Assembly: GCF_016427505.1 (NCBI RefSeq)
Contig: NZ_JAELXS010000016.1
Coordinates: forward strand, 1 to 35,454
DNA from: Sphingomonas mollis
GTDB taxonomy: Bacteria > Pseudomonadota > Alphaproteobacteria > Sphingomonadales > Sphingomonadaceae
Length of the DNA stretch: 35,454 nucleotides
Reading direction: 5' to 3'
The notes under the pieces were generated by a model. It was given only the letters and a program-made list of their open reading frames with translations. It was not told the DNA's origin and searched no databases. The position numbers and the translations under genes were made by a program. Positions 1 through 7,273 of this stretch are shown here, piece after piece (within the stretch, counting starts at the first letter, position 1; every line of letters starts with the position of its first letter).

Positions 1-358
1 CGGACTGTTTCTGCGTGGTGATCGCCGTCTCGCGGAACGTGAACATCGCCTTGGTCATCCGACCGACGCAGTCCTTGTAATCGGTGAAGGCGATCGGCGT
101 GTCGAAATCACCCGCGGCCAATCCCTCCATCCGGGCGACGGTCGCGACATAGGGATCGGCGACCGCATGGCGCGTCCATGTCCCCGCCAGCCCGGCGACG
201 ATCGTGACGATCACGCCCCCGGCCAGCCCCACGAGCGGATATCCCGCCACCGCCGCGCCCAACGTCACCAGTACGCCCAGCGCGACCAGCAGGGTCATGC
301 CCGTGAAGGCGATCATCAACTTCTGTCGAACTGGTGCCGTTTCCGTAAACCATTGCAT
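1..358 (-). CDS. Methyl-accepting chemotaxis protein, N-terminal part (runs off left edge)
   Basis: Partial gene; the 3' part lies outside the window. The minus-strand frame from ATG at 358 begins MQWFTETAPVRQKLM, followed by two hydrophobic segments at about residues 15-37 and 40-56 with only a few residues between them. A HAMP-like linker follows, containing RMEGLAAGDFDTPI, and then a helical stretch (MFTFRETAITTQKQ) that would lead into the signalling coiled coil. This is the usual N-terminal design of sphingomonad chemoreceptors. Because almost no periplasmic loop is present, it probably senses cytoplasmic or membrane cues rather than an external ligand. The start is supported by AGGAG at 367-371, eight bases upstream. 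An 18-bp palindrome lies further upstream. The signalling tip is not visible, so a HAMP protein with another output domain cannot be excluded. Confidence 0.8.
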   Translation of the reverse strand, partial: MQWFTETAPVRQKLMIAFTGMTLLVALGVLVTLGAAVAGYPLVGLAGGVIVTIVAGLAGTWTRHAVADPYVATVARMEGLAAGDFDTPIAFTDYKDCVGRMTKAMFTFRETAITTQKQS

Positions 359-413
359 GTCTAAATCTCCTACTGCGGAGCTTCCGACAAACACGCAGCC
401 AGGCACATTCCTG

Positions 414-431
414 GACCGGCAATTGCCGGTC
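414..431. promoter_or_regulatory. 18-bp perfect palindrome upstream of the chemoreceptor gene
   Basis: The sequence GACCGGCAATTGCCGGTC is identical to its reverse complement and lies 56 bases before the chemoreceptor ATG, within the 250-base gap that separates this gene from tRNA-Leu. Its size and position suit an operator for a dimeric regulator. No particular regulator is recognised, and a chance GC-rich palindrome is possible. The rest of the 359-610 gap shows no convincing gene. Confidence 0.35.
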
Positions 432-610
432 GATACCAAACCTTCCGGCTCGGTTCGCTGACGACATGCCGAATGAAGCGTCATCGATCGTTATAGCAAC
501 GACGACGCCCCTCGGGCCGATCTGGCATTTTTTAAGCAGACAGGTAGCCCAGGTTAATCCGGGCATATCGACGCACCGTCAGTGATCTCGCCGAGCTTTA
601 CAGGTGATGA

Positions 611-697
611 TGGTGCGGCCAAGAAGACTCGAACTTCCACGGGCTTTCGCCCACAACGACCTCAACGTTGCGCGTCTACCAATTCCGCCATGGCCGC
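611..697 (-). tRNA. tRNA-Leu (anticodon GAG)
   Basis: Read on the minus strand, the acceptor arms GCGGCCA and TGGCCGC pair perfectly, followed by discriminator A and an encoded CCA. The anticodon stem CAACG/CGTTG encloses the loop TTGAGGT, placing GAG at 661-663. A long variable arm and the T-loop GTTCGAGTC are present, as expected of a class II leucine tRNA of 87 bases. It decodes CUC and CUU. Confidence 0.97.
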
Positions 698-805
698 CCA
701 TGTCATAAGCCACGGGGGACACCCGACAGCCGGTAGGCGAGCGCCCCTAGCAGAGGGTTTTCGTACCCGCAATGGCTTTACGCCAACATTGCCGAACCGG
801 CGGGC

Positions 806-1684
806 CTATTGCTCGCCCGCGAAGCTCAGTTCCAGTCGCTTCGACGTCGCCGGCACGTCCAGCTTGGCGGAATTGAAATCGATCGCCGCCCCCGGTGCCA
901 GCGTCCGCCGTTCGGGCGTGATCGTCCAGCTATACACCACGCTGCCCTTCGCATCGCGCAGTTCGGCATGAATGTCGGGCACCCGCTGACGGGTCGAGGA
1001 CGGGTTGGTCACCTGCCCGCTGACCGCGAACAGCTCCGATCCGTTTTCCAGTTCCCGTCGTTCGATCGGATTGTCGCGCAACCGCAGCGGCGTTTCCGCC
1101 GGTCCGAGCGACAGGCCGAGCTGCGACGCCAGCCCCGGCGCGCCCGACCACAGGATGGCCGCCGCCGCTGCCAGCATCAGCAGCCCGGCGATCACCGCCA
1201 TGATCGTCCAGCGGCGCGCCGGATTGCGTCGCGGCCGCCGGACGCGTGGCTGCATCGGCTCCATGTCCGCATCGTCGGCCGACGGGACGATCGTCGGCGG
1301 ATAAGGATCGGGCGCGGCAAAGGCGGGCATCGGCGTCGGCACAGGAATCGGCGGTGTGGGGATCGGCGGTGTGGGGATCGGCGGCGCGGGTTCGGGCGAG
1401 CCATCGTCATGCCCGTCATCGGCCACCGGTTCTCTGACGCGGTCGTCCTGCGGCTCGATCCACTCCGGTGGTGGCGAGGCCACCGGCGGCACGGGCGGCG
1501 GCACAGGTGGCGGCGGCGGTGGCGGAACCGGCATCGGCGGCGCGGTGTTCGCCAGATCGAGCACCGCCGGTTCCTGAAACCAGCTATGCCGGCAATTGGC
1601 GCAGCGCACGGTACGGCCTTCGGCCCCGATCGCACTGTCGGGGACCAGATAGCGGGTTCGGCATTCGGGGCATTCGAGGATCAT
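806..1684 (-). CDS. MJ0042-type zinc-ribbon membrane protein (DUF3426-like)
   Basis: 292 residues from ATG at 1684, chosen because the zinc ribbon begins immediately (MILECPEC). Cys5, Cys8, Cys28 and Cys31 form the CxxC...CxxC zinc site. A long proline-rich linker follows (about residues 48-135), including PPIPT repeated in tandem, then a basic patch and one transmembrane helix (about 160-179). The C-terminal domain, about 110 residues, resembles the extracytoplasmic DUF3426 domain of this family. Expected topology is zinc ribbon in the cytoplasm and the C-terminal domain in the periplasm. Function of the family is not established. It is transcribed divergently from ftsE, whose start is 116 bases away, so the two share a promoter region. 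Confidence 0.85.
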   Translation of the reverse strand: MILECPECRTRYLVPDSAIGAEGRTVRCANCRHSWFQEPAVLDLANTAPPMPVPPPPPPPVPPPVPPVASPPPEWIEPQDDRVREPVADDGHDDGSPEPAPPIPTPPIPTPPIPVPTPMPAFAAPDPYPPTIVPSADDADMEPMQPRVRRPRRNPARRWTIMAVIAGLLMLAAAAAILWSGAPGLASQLGLSLGPAETPLRLRDNPIERRELENGSELFAVSGQVTNPSSTRQRVPDIHAELRDAKGSVVYSWTITPERRTLAPGAAIDFNSAKLDVPATSKRLELSFAGEQ

Positions 1685-1800
1685 TGGAGGGTGCACGCTT
1701 CCCCGGCGGCCGTCATGGCCTCGTTCGCTTTGTCTGCCACGCTGCGGCGGCGCGTGGCAAGCTTGAAGCGGGACGCACGCCGTGCAAAGGCCATCGCTCC

Positions 1801-2562
1801 ATGACGACGCCGATTTCCACGACGCCGATTTCGACAACGATCGTGCAGTTCGAGAATGTCGGCCTGCGCTACGGCACGGAGCCGCAAGCGCCGTCATCCT
1901 ACGCGTCACCCGAAATCCTGTCCGACATCAGCTTTTCGTTGCAGCGCGGCACCTTCTATTTCCTCACCGGCCCCAGCGGCGCCGGCAAGACGTCGCTGCT
2001 CCGCCTGCTCTATCTGGCGCAGCGGCCCAGCCGCGGCATCATCCGATTGTTCGGCGAAGATGCGGTGGTGATGCCGCGCACCCGCCTGCCCGGTTTCCGG
2101 CGGCGGATCGGCGTCGTCTTTCAGGATTTCCGGCTGGTGCCGCATCTGTCGGCGGCCGACAACGTCGCCCTGCCGCTGCGTATCGCCGGCCTGCCGACCG
2201 CGGACATCGACCAGTCGGTGGCCGAGATGCTGGCCTGGGTCGGTCTGGCCGATCGCGCCCACGCCCGCCCCGCCACGCTGTCCGGTGGCGAGCAGCAACG
2301 GGTGGCGATCGCCCGCGCCGTCGTCAGCCGGCCCGACATCCTGGTCGCGGACGAACCGACCGGCAACGTCGATCCCGATATGGCCGACCGGCTGATGCAT
2401 CTGTTCGGCTCGCTCGGCAATCTCGGCACGACGGTGGTCGTCGCCACGCACGACCTGCACCTGCTGACCCGCGTACCCCATGCGCAGATGATGCAGTTGG
2501 ACGGGGGGCGTCTGCTCGATCCCACCGGCGTCCTGCGCAATCCGCCACAGGTGCCGGCATGA
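1801..2562 (+). CDS. ftsE: Cell division ATP-binding protein FtsE
   Basis: 253-residue ABC ATPase. Visible motifs are Walker A GPSGAGKTS (residues 57-65), the Q-loop in VVFQDFRLVPHLS, the signature LSGGEQQRVAIARA, Walker B ILVADEPTGNVD and the switch histidine in VVVATHD. The Q-loop and the following text match FtsE rather than LolD. FtsE pairs with FtsX at the divisome to control cell-wall hydrolysis during septation. It is longer than the usual 220-odd residues because of an N-terminal Thr/Ser-rich tail and an insertion around residues 26-37 (TEPQAPSSYASP). The ATG at 1801 is the most likely start. The stop codon overlaps the ftsX start (ATGA), indicating translational coupling. Confidence 0.93.
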   Translation: MTTPISTTPISTTIVQFENVGLRYGTEPQAPSSYASPEILSDISFSLQRGTFYFLTGPSGAGKTSLLRLLYLAQRPSRGIIRLFGEDAVVMPRTRLPGFRRRIGVVFQDFRLVPHLSAADNVALPLRIAGLPTADIDQSVAEMLAWVGLADRAHARPATLSGGEQQRVAIARAVVSRPDILVADEPTGNVDPDMADRLMHLFGSLGNLGTTVVVATHDLHLLTRVPHAQMMQLDGGRLLDPTGVLRNPPQVPA

Positions 2563-3440
2563 GCGGCCCGCTCGGCACCGCCCGCGTGCTGGACGAAGGA
2601 CGCGGCCCCCGTGCGATGACCGGCGTCATGGCAATCATGACGTTCCTTACCGTCCTCGCCGCCGCCCTCGGCCTCGCCACGGCGGGCACCGCGCGCCTGC
2701 TCGACCGGCAACTGGCGGGACGGCTGACGGTGCAGGTGATCGAGGGCGAGCCGGTGCGGCGCGACGCCGCGGCGGCACGGGTCCTGACGACGTTGCGCGC
2801 CACCCCCGGTGTGGTCCGCGCGACGCCGGTGTCGCAAGCGGAACTCGCCCGGCTGTTGCAGCCATGGCTGGGCAGCGATGCCGGCTCGGCGGCCCTGCCG
2901 GTGCCGGCCCTGATCGACGTCGACATCGCCGACGCCAGCGATGCGACGGTGGCAAAGCTCACCGCCCGCGTCCGTAGCACCAGCCCGATGACGCGGATCG
3001 ATCGCCACGAACGCTGGATGTCGCCGGTCGGCGGCCTGATGCGCACGCTGACTTTGGTCGCCCTGGCGCTGGTCGCGATGCTCGCCACCGCCACCGCCGC
3101 CATCGTGATTCTGGCAGCACGCGGCGGGCTGGAGACGCACCGGGTGACGATCGAGGTCATGCACATGCTCGGCTCCACCAATCGCCAGTTGGCGTGGCTG
3201 TTCCAGCGGCGGATCGCGCTGGATGCGTTGCTGGGCGGCATCGTCGGCGCGGCGCTGGCGCTGGGCATCACGGCGCTGGTCGGCACGCAGATGGCCGCGA
3301 TCGGATCGGAACTGGCGGGCGGCGCGATGCTGCGCCCGGTCGATTGGGCGATGCTGGCGTGCCTGCCGCTCGCCTTCGTACTGCTGGCGATCCTGGCCGC
3401 CCGCGTCACCATCACCCGCGCGCTGGGGAGGATGCCATGA
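2559..3440 (+). CDS. ftsX: Cell division permease FtsX
   Basis: 293-residue membrane protein starting inside the ftsE stop. The topology fits FtsX: a first transmembrane helix at about residues 22-44, an extracytoplasmic domain of roughly 130 residues (about 46-170), and three more helices in the C-terminal half (starting near RTLTLVALALVAMLATATAAI, then around the ALLGGIVGAALALG segment and the last 25 residues). The short text between helices 2 and 3 (TIEVMHMLGSTNRQLAWLFQRR) is characteristic of the FtsX/MacB permease core. With FtsE it transmits a division signal across the inner membrane to peptidoglycan hydrolase activators. Its stop overlaps the next start, continuing the coupled operon. 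Confidence 0.9.
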   Translation: MSGPLGTARVLDEGRGPRAMTGVMAIMTFLTVLAAALGLATAGTARLLDRQLAGRLTVQVIEGEPVRRDAAAARVLTTLRATPGVVRATPVSQAELARLLQPWLGSDAGSAALPVPALIDVDIADASDATVAKLTARVRSTSPMTRIDRHERWMSPVGGLMRTLTLVALALVAMLATATAAIVILAARGGLETHRVTIEVMHMLGSTNRQLAWLFQRRIALDALLGGIVGAALALGITALVGTQMAAIGSELAGGAMLRPVDWAMLACLPLAFVLLAILAARVTITRALGRMP

Positions 3441-3976
3441 TCGTGCGGCTGTTCTCGCTGGCGGTCATCGGCTGGTGCCTGGGTTTCGTCGCCTTCATGA
3501 TGATGCTCCCGCCACCGCTGGAGGGCAGCACGACCGACGCCATCGTCGTGCCGACCGGCGGACCCGGCCGGATCGATCGCGGGCTGGAGATGCTGCGCAC
3601 GCATCAGGCGAAGCGGATGCTGGTCACCGGCGTCGGCCCCGGCGTCCGCCCCGCCGATCTGGCGCGGACGTACAAGGTGCGGCAATCGCTGTTCACCTGT
3701 TGCGTCGATCTGGGCGCCGATGCGGTCGATACCCGCTCCAATGCCGAGGAAACCGTGCGCTGGGTGCAATCGCATCGTTATCGCAGCATCCGGCTCGTCA
3801 CCTCCGACTGGCACCTGCCGCGTGCGCGTATGGAACTGGGCGCTGCGATCGGGCCGCATGTCGTGGTGCTGGGCGATGGCGTGCCCAGCCAGCCCCGGCT
3901 GGGGACGCTGGTCAACGAATATAACAAGCTGCTGCTGCGACGCGTGGCATTATGGGTCGGGATCGGCACGCCATGA
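3437..3976 (+). CDS. YdcF/SanA-family (DUF218) membrane-anchored protein
   Basis: 179 residues from ATG at 3437, overlapping the ftsX stop. An N-terminal hydrophobic anchor (about residues 3-25) is followed by the DUF218 core: DAIVVPTGGPGRIDRGLEML, MLVTGV, then SNAEETVRW and TSDWHLPRARME, typical of the Rossmann-like fold of YdcF, ElyC and SanA. Family members have been linked to envelope integrity, but a reaction is not established, so no symbol is given. Its place between ftsX and plsC fits an envelope role. The end overlaps plsC by four bases. Confidence 0.85.
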   Translation: MIVRLFSLAVIGWCLGFVAFMMMLPPPLEGSTTDAIVVPTGGPGRIDRGLEMLRTHQAKRMLVTGVGPGVRPADLARTYKVRQSLFTCCVDLGADAVDTRSNAEETVRWVQSHRYRSIRLVTSDWHLPRARMELGAAIGPHVVVLGDGVPSQPRLGTLVNEYNKLLLRRVALWVGIGTP

Positions 3977-4665
3977 TATTGATCCGCAACCTGTTGTTCA
4001 TGCTGATCTTCTACACCGGCTCCGTCTTCATCGTGTGCACCGCGCCGCTGTCGGCGATGGTCAGCCGGCGAGCGATGATGCGCCATGCCACCTTCTGGAC
4101 GCGCTTCCACGGCTGGACGGTGCGCTGGCTGCTCGGCATCCGCATCCGGGTGGAGGGAACGCAGCCCGTCACCCCCGTCCTCTATGCATCCAAGCACCAG
4201 TCGATGTGGGAGACGCTGGAACTTCAGGGCCGCCTCGGCGCCCCCGCGATCGTCCTGAAGGAAGAACTGGCCCGCATCCCCGTCTGGGGCTTCGCGGCGC
4301 GGCAATATGGCGCGATCGTCGTCGACCGCGAGGCATCGGCGCGGGCCATGCGCAACATGATGCGCGAGGCGAAGGCCGCCAAGGCGGAGGGCCGCTCCGT
4401 CTTGATCTTCCCCGAAGGCACCCGTGTCTTCCCCGGCGATCAACCGCCGCTGAAACCCGGTTTCGCCGGCCTCTATCGCATCCTGAGCATGCCGACAGTC
4501 CCGATCGCCACCGATATCGGCAAGCTATGGCCCCGCCGCGGCCTGAAACGCCCCGGCATCGTCACGCTGCGTTTCGGCGAGGTCGTCCCCCCCGGCCTGC
4601 CCCGCGAGGAAGCCGAGGCGCGCGTCCACGCCGCGATGAACGCATTGGAACGACAGGTGGACTGA
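3973..4665 (+). CDS. plsC: 1-acyl-sn-glycerol-3-phosphate acyltransferase (PlsC family)
   Basis: 230 residues from ATG at 3973. An N-terminal membrane segment (about 3-25) is followed by the acyltransferase motifs: KHQSMWE, giving His75 and an acidic Glu80 (H-x4-E, a known variant of the HX4D catalytic motif), and FPEGTR (146-151). Such enzymes acylate lysophosphatidic acid to phosphatidic acid at the inner face of the cytoplasmic membrane. Bacteria often have several paralogues, so the exact substrate in the cell is uncertain. It is the last gene of the ftsE-ftsX-ydcF-plsC unit and is followed directly by a terminator hairpin. Confidence 0.9.
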   Translation: MILIRNLLFMLIFYTGSVFIVCTAPLSAMVSRRAMMRHATFWTRFHGWTVRWLLGIRIRVEGTQPVTPVLYASKHQSMWETLELQGRLGAPAIVLKEELARIPVWGFAARQYGAIVVDREASARAMRNMMREAKAAKAEGRSVLIFPEGTRVFPGDQPPLKPGFAGLYRILSMPTVPIATDIGKLWPRRGLKRPGIVTLRFGEVVPPGLPREEAEARVHAAMNALERQVD

Positions 4666-4671
4666 TCCGCG

Positions 4672-4706
4672 CGTTCGTCGACATGAGACATCGGCGAACG
4701 ATTTTC
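4672..4706 (+). terminator. Rho-independent terminator after plsC
   Basis: The arms CGTTCGTCGA (4672-4681) and TCGGCGAACG (4691-4700) form a 10-bp stem with one G-U pair and a 9-base loop, followed by ATTTTC. It lies seven bases after the plsC stop and would end the ftsE-plsC transcript. Confidence 0.7.
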
Positions 4707-4775
4707 ATCAGCTATGTCGGTTGTCACCACAATCTCGGCTGCAATGGCAGAACTCATTGACCCGGCAATGAATTC

Positions 4776-4850
4776 TGGAGCGGGCGAAGGGATTCGAACC
4801 CTCGACCCCAACCTTGGCAAGGTTGTGCTCTACCCCTGAGCTACGCCCGC
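4776..4850 (-). tRNA. tRNA-Gly (anticodon GCC)
   Basis: On the minus strand the acceptor arms GCGGGCG and CGCCCGC pair perfectly, with discriminator T and an encoded CCA. The anticodon stem CAACC/GGTTG holds the loop TTGCCAA, giving anticodon GCC at 4816-4818. The T-loop GGTTCGAATCC is standard. Length is 75 bases. Confidence 0.97.
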
Positions 4851-4963
4851 TCTGGCGCCGTAGCCGGTCGGAACCGGCTGGGTGAGGCGGGCCATTAGCA
4901 GCGGGTTTTCAGGGCTGCAAGCGGCAAACGAAGGAAAATTCAGGATTGGCTAATTCGATATGA

Positions 4964-4978
4964 GAACATTACAAGAAC
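4964..4978 (+). promoter_or_regulatory. LexA-binding SOS box of the imuA-imuB-dnaE2 operon
   Basis: GAAC-ATTACAA-GAAC is a perfect match to the alphaproteobacterial LexA operator, the direct repeat GTTC-N7-GTTC read on the other strand. It ends only four bases before the imuA GTG, so bound LexA would cover the start region and block transcription. Control by LexA is inferred from the site and from the known SOS induction of this cassette. Confidence 0.9.
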
Positions 4979-4982
4979 GACA

Positions 4983-5816
4983 GTGAGCGAGTCGTCCGCC
5001 TTTTCCCCCGCCGAACCGCCGGTGCCGGCCCCTGATACGTCCCGGATGCTGCTCGCCCGGTTGCGTCGGGAGGTGGCCGGCGGCGGTACGACGCAGACGG
5101 ATGCGCGCGCCGACGATGCCTGGCTGACGGCCGGGCTGCAACGCGCACAACTGCATGAAATCTATGCGGCGGAGGCGGCCGACGGCACCGCCGCGATCGG
5201 CTTTGCGGTGGCGCTGGCGCTGGCCGGTGGCGCGCTGCCCGTCCTGTGGGTGCGGACCGAAAAGGACGAGCGGCAGGCGGGCCGGCTTCATGCCAGCGGC
5301 CTCGCCGAACTCGGCCTGCCGCCCGATTCGATCGTTCTGGTTGTGGCGGCGGACGAGGCGGCGTTGCTGCGCGTCGCGGCGGATGCCGCGCGGTGCACCG
5401 GTCTCGGCATGCTGCTGGTCGAAAGCCGTGGCCGCGCGCCGGGGCTGGACCTCACCGCTACCCGCCGGCTGATGCTGGCGGCCGAGGCATCGGGCGTGAC
5501 GGTGCTGAGCGTCCGTATCGATGCCGCCCCGGTGCCCAGCGCCGCCGCCACCCGCTGGGGCGTGGCGGCGATGCCGTCCGTCCCGCTGGAGGCGGAGGCA
5601 CCCGGCCTGCCCGCCTTCGACGTCGAATCCTTGCGCAGACGCGGCGGCCCCGCCGGGGCGCGTTGCCGTGTGGAGTGGAACCGTGAAACCCGATCCTTCG
5701 ATCCCTGCCCGATCCAGCCCGTCGCCCAAACGGCGCTGGCTGGCGCTGGTCTTCCCCTGGTTGCCGGTGGAGCGGCTGCGCGCGACGCGCCCGCATCTGT
5801 TCGTCGGTCGGGGTGA
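4983..5816 (+). CDS. imuA: SOS mutasome protein ImuA (RecA-like)
   Basis: 277 residues from GTG at 4983. ImuA is a RecA-like accessory protein of the ImuA-ImuB-DnaE2 translesion mutasome. The recognisable core runs from QLHEIYAAEAADG through PVLWVRTEKDERQAGRL to the C-terminal strand CRVEWNRETRSF. The region where RecA has its P-loop reads ADGTAAIGF and lacks the Walker A lysine, in keeping with a structural role. The start is uncertain: no clear ribosome-binding site precedes the GTG and the LexA box ends four bases upstream, so the message may be leaderless, or an internal start such as ATG at 5046 may be used. The last 45 codons overlap imuB in another frame. Confidence 0.87.
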   Translation: MSESSAFSPAEPPVPAPDTSRMLLARLRREVAGGGTTQTDARADDAWLTAGLQRAQLHEIYAAEAADGTAAIGFAVALALAGGALPVLWVRTEKDERQAGRLHASGLAELGLPPDSIVLVVAADEAALLRVAADAARCTGLGMLLVESRGRAPGLDLTATRRLMLAAEASGVTVLSVRIDAAPVPSAAATRWGVAAMPSVPLEAEAPGLPAFDVESLRRRGGPAGARCRVEWNRETRSFDPCPIQPVAQTALAGAGLPLVAGGAAARDAPASVRRSG

Positions 5817-7272
5817 AAGCCCGCTCGCCTTCGTCGAGACGGTGGGCAACGCGGTACGGCTGGTCGCGCTCGACCGGTCGGCGTTGCAGGCGGGGCTGAA
5901 GCCCGGCCTGACGCTGGCCGACGCCCGCGCGCAGGTGCCCGAGCTTGAGGTGTTCGAGGGCGATCCCCATGCCGATCTCGACTGGCTGGAACGGCTGGCG
6001 GACGGCTGCGCGCGCTATACGCCGACCGTGGTGCTGCGCCCGCCCGATGCGCTGCTGCTCGACATCGCCGGTTGCACGCATGCGTTCGAGGGGGAACGAC
6101 CGCTGGCTGCGGATGTCGAGGGACGGCTGGCACGCCGCGGCGTGCTGGCCCGCCATGCGTTCGGCGACACGGCCGAGGTCGCGCACGCGCTCGCCCGCTT
6201 TGCCGGCGCGCCTGCCCCCGATGAACAGCGCGCCGTGCGGCGATTGCCGGTAGCGGCGTTGGGGCTGGACGCAGATGATGGCATCGCCCTGACGCGGGCG
6301 GGACTGAAGACGGTGGGCGACGTGATGGCCCGTCCGCTCGCCACCATCGCCGCGCGGTTCGGGGAAGAAGCGGCGATGGCGGTCCGCCGCCTGTCGGGCG
6401 ATGCCCGCGCGCCCGTCGTCGCTCGCAAGGTCGCGGTGCCGGTGGTGGTCGAACGCCGCTTCGCCGAACCCGTCGGCCGCACCGATTTCGCGTTGCAGGT
6501 GATCGCCGATCTGGTCGCCGACGCCGCAACCCTGCTCGAAAAACGTGGCGAGGGCGGGCGCCGCTGGGAGGCGAAGCTGTTCCGCACCGATGGTCAGATC
6601 CAGCAGTTGCGGATCGAGACCGGCCGCCCGACCCGCGATCCGGCCGTGCTGATGCGGCTGTTCGCGGAGCGGATCGACGGCCTCGCCGATCCACTCGATC
6701 CCGGTTTCGGATACGACCTGATCCGGCTGGCGGTGGTGCTGGCCGAACGGCTCGACACCAGCCAGCTGCGGCTGGAGGGCGGCGAGAGCGGCGAAGGTAC
6801 TCAGGCGGGCGAGGTCGCCGCGCTGGTCGATCGCCTCTCCACCCGGCTCGGCCGGGGCCGGGTGCGCCGTTTCGCCAGCCGCGACAGCCATATCCCCGAA
6901 CAGGCCGAACTGATGCTGCCCGCCGCCGCGCCGCCTGCCACCGGCGAATGGCCCGCGACCGAGCCGGGCGAGCCGCCGCTCCGCCCGATCTATCTGTTCG
7001 ATCCGCCGCAGCCGATCGATTCGATCGCCGCCGAAACGCCCGACGGTCCCCCCGCCCGCTTCCGCTGGCGTCGCACCGTTCACGATGTCGCCCGCGCCGA
7101 GGGGCCGGAGCGGATCGCTGGCGAATGGTGGCGCCGGCACGACGCCGCGATCCCGACCCGCGATTATTTCCGGGTCGAGGATCAGCGCGGCCGCCGCTTC
7201 TGGATCTTCCGCCACGGTCTTTACGTCGAAACCGAGAGCCCGCGCTGGTACGTCCACGGGCTGTTCGCATGA
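5683..7272 (+). CDS. imuB: Y-family polymerase-like mutasome protein ImuB
   Basis: 529 residues from GTG at 5683, chosen for the nearby GGAG and because the conserved N-terminus (RRWLALVFPWLPVERL) begins about 16 residues later; no ATG is available. The fold is that of Y-family polymerases, but the metal-binding acidic residues are missing: where Pol IV has the first catalytic Asp this protein has FPWLPVER, and the SIDE motif is replaced by RPPDALLLDIAG. It is therefore probably a non-catalytic hub. A candidate beta-clamp motif, QAELML, lies at 407-412. ImuB recruits DnaE2 to the clamp during SOS-induced lesion bypass. The stop lies one base before the dnaE2 GTG. Overlap with imuA is 134 bases. 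Confidence 0.9.
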   Translation: MKPDPSIPARSSPSPKRRWLALVFPWLPVERLRATRPHLFVGRGESPLAFVETVGNAVRLVALDRSALQAGLKPGLTLADARAQVPELEVFEGDPHADLDWLERLADGCARYTPTVVLRPPDALLLDIAGCTHAFEGERPLAADVEGRLARRGVLARHAFGDTAEVAHALARFAGAPAPDEQRAVRRLPVAALGLDADDGIALTRAGLKTVGDVMARPLATIAARFGEEAAMAVRRLSGDARAPVVARKVAVPVVVERRFAEPVGRTDFALQVIADLVADAATLLEKRGEGGRRWEAKLFRTDGQIQQLRIETGRPTRDPAVLMRLFAERIDGLADPLDPGFGYDLIRLAVVLAERLDTSQLRLEGGESGEGTQAGEVAALVDRLSTRLGRGRVRRFASRDSHIPEQAELMLPAAAPPATGEWPATEPGEPPLRPIYLFDPPQPIDSIAAETPDGPPARFRWRRTVHDVARAEGPERIAGEWWRRHDAAIPTRDYFRVEDQRGRRFWIFRHGLYVETESPRWYVHGLFA

Positions 7273-7273
7273 C

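Noticed and set aside
1330..1400. Tandem repeat as a mobile or CRISPR-like element
   Set aside because: The repeated unit encodes PPIPT in the proline-rich linker of the zinc-ribbon protein and is ordinary low-complexity coding sequence.
2324..3859. Minus-strand frame opposite ftsE, ftsX and the YdcF-like gene
   Set aside because: The sense genes are coupled by overlaps and have family motifs; the antisense frame has none.
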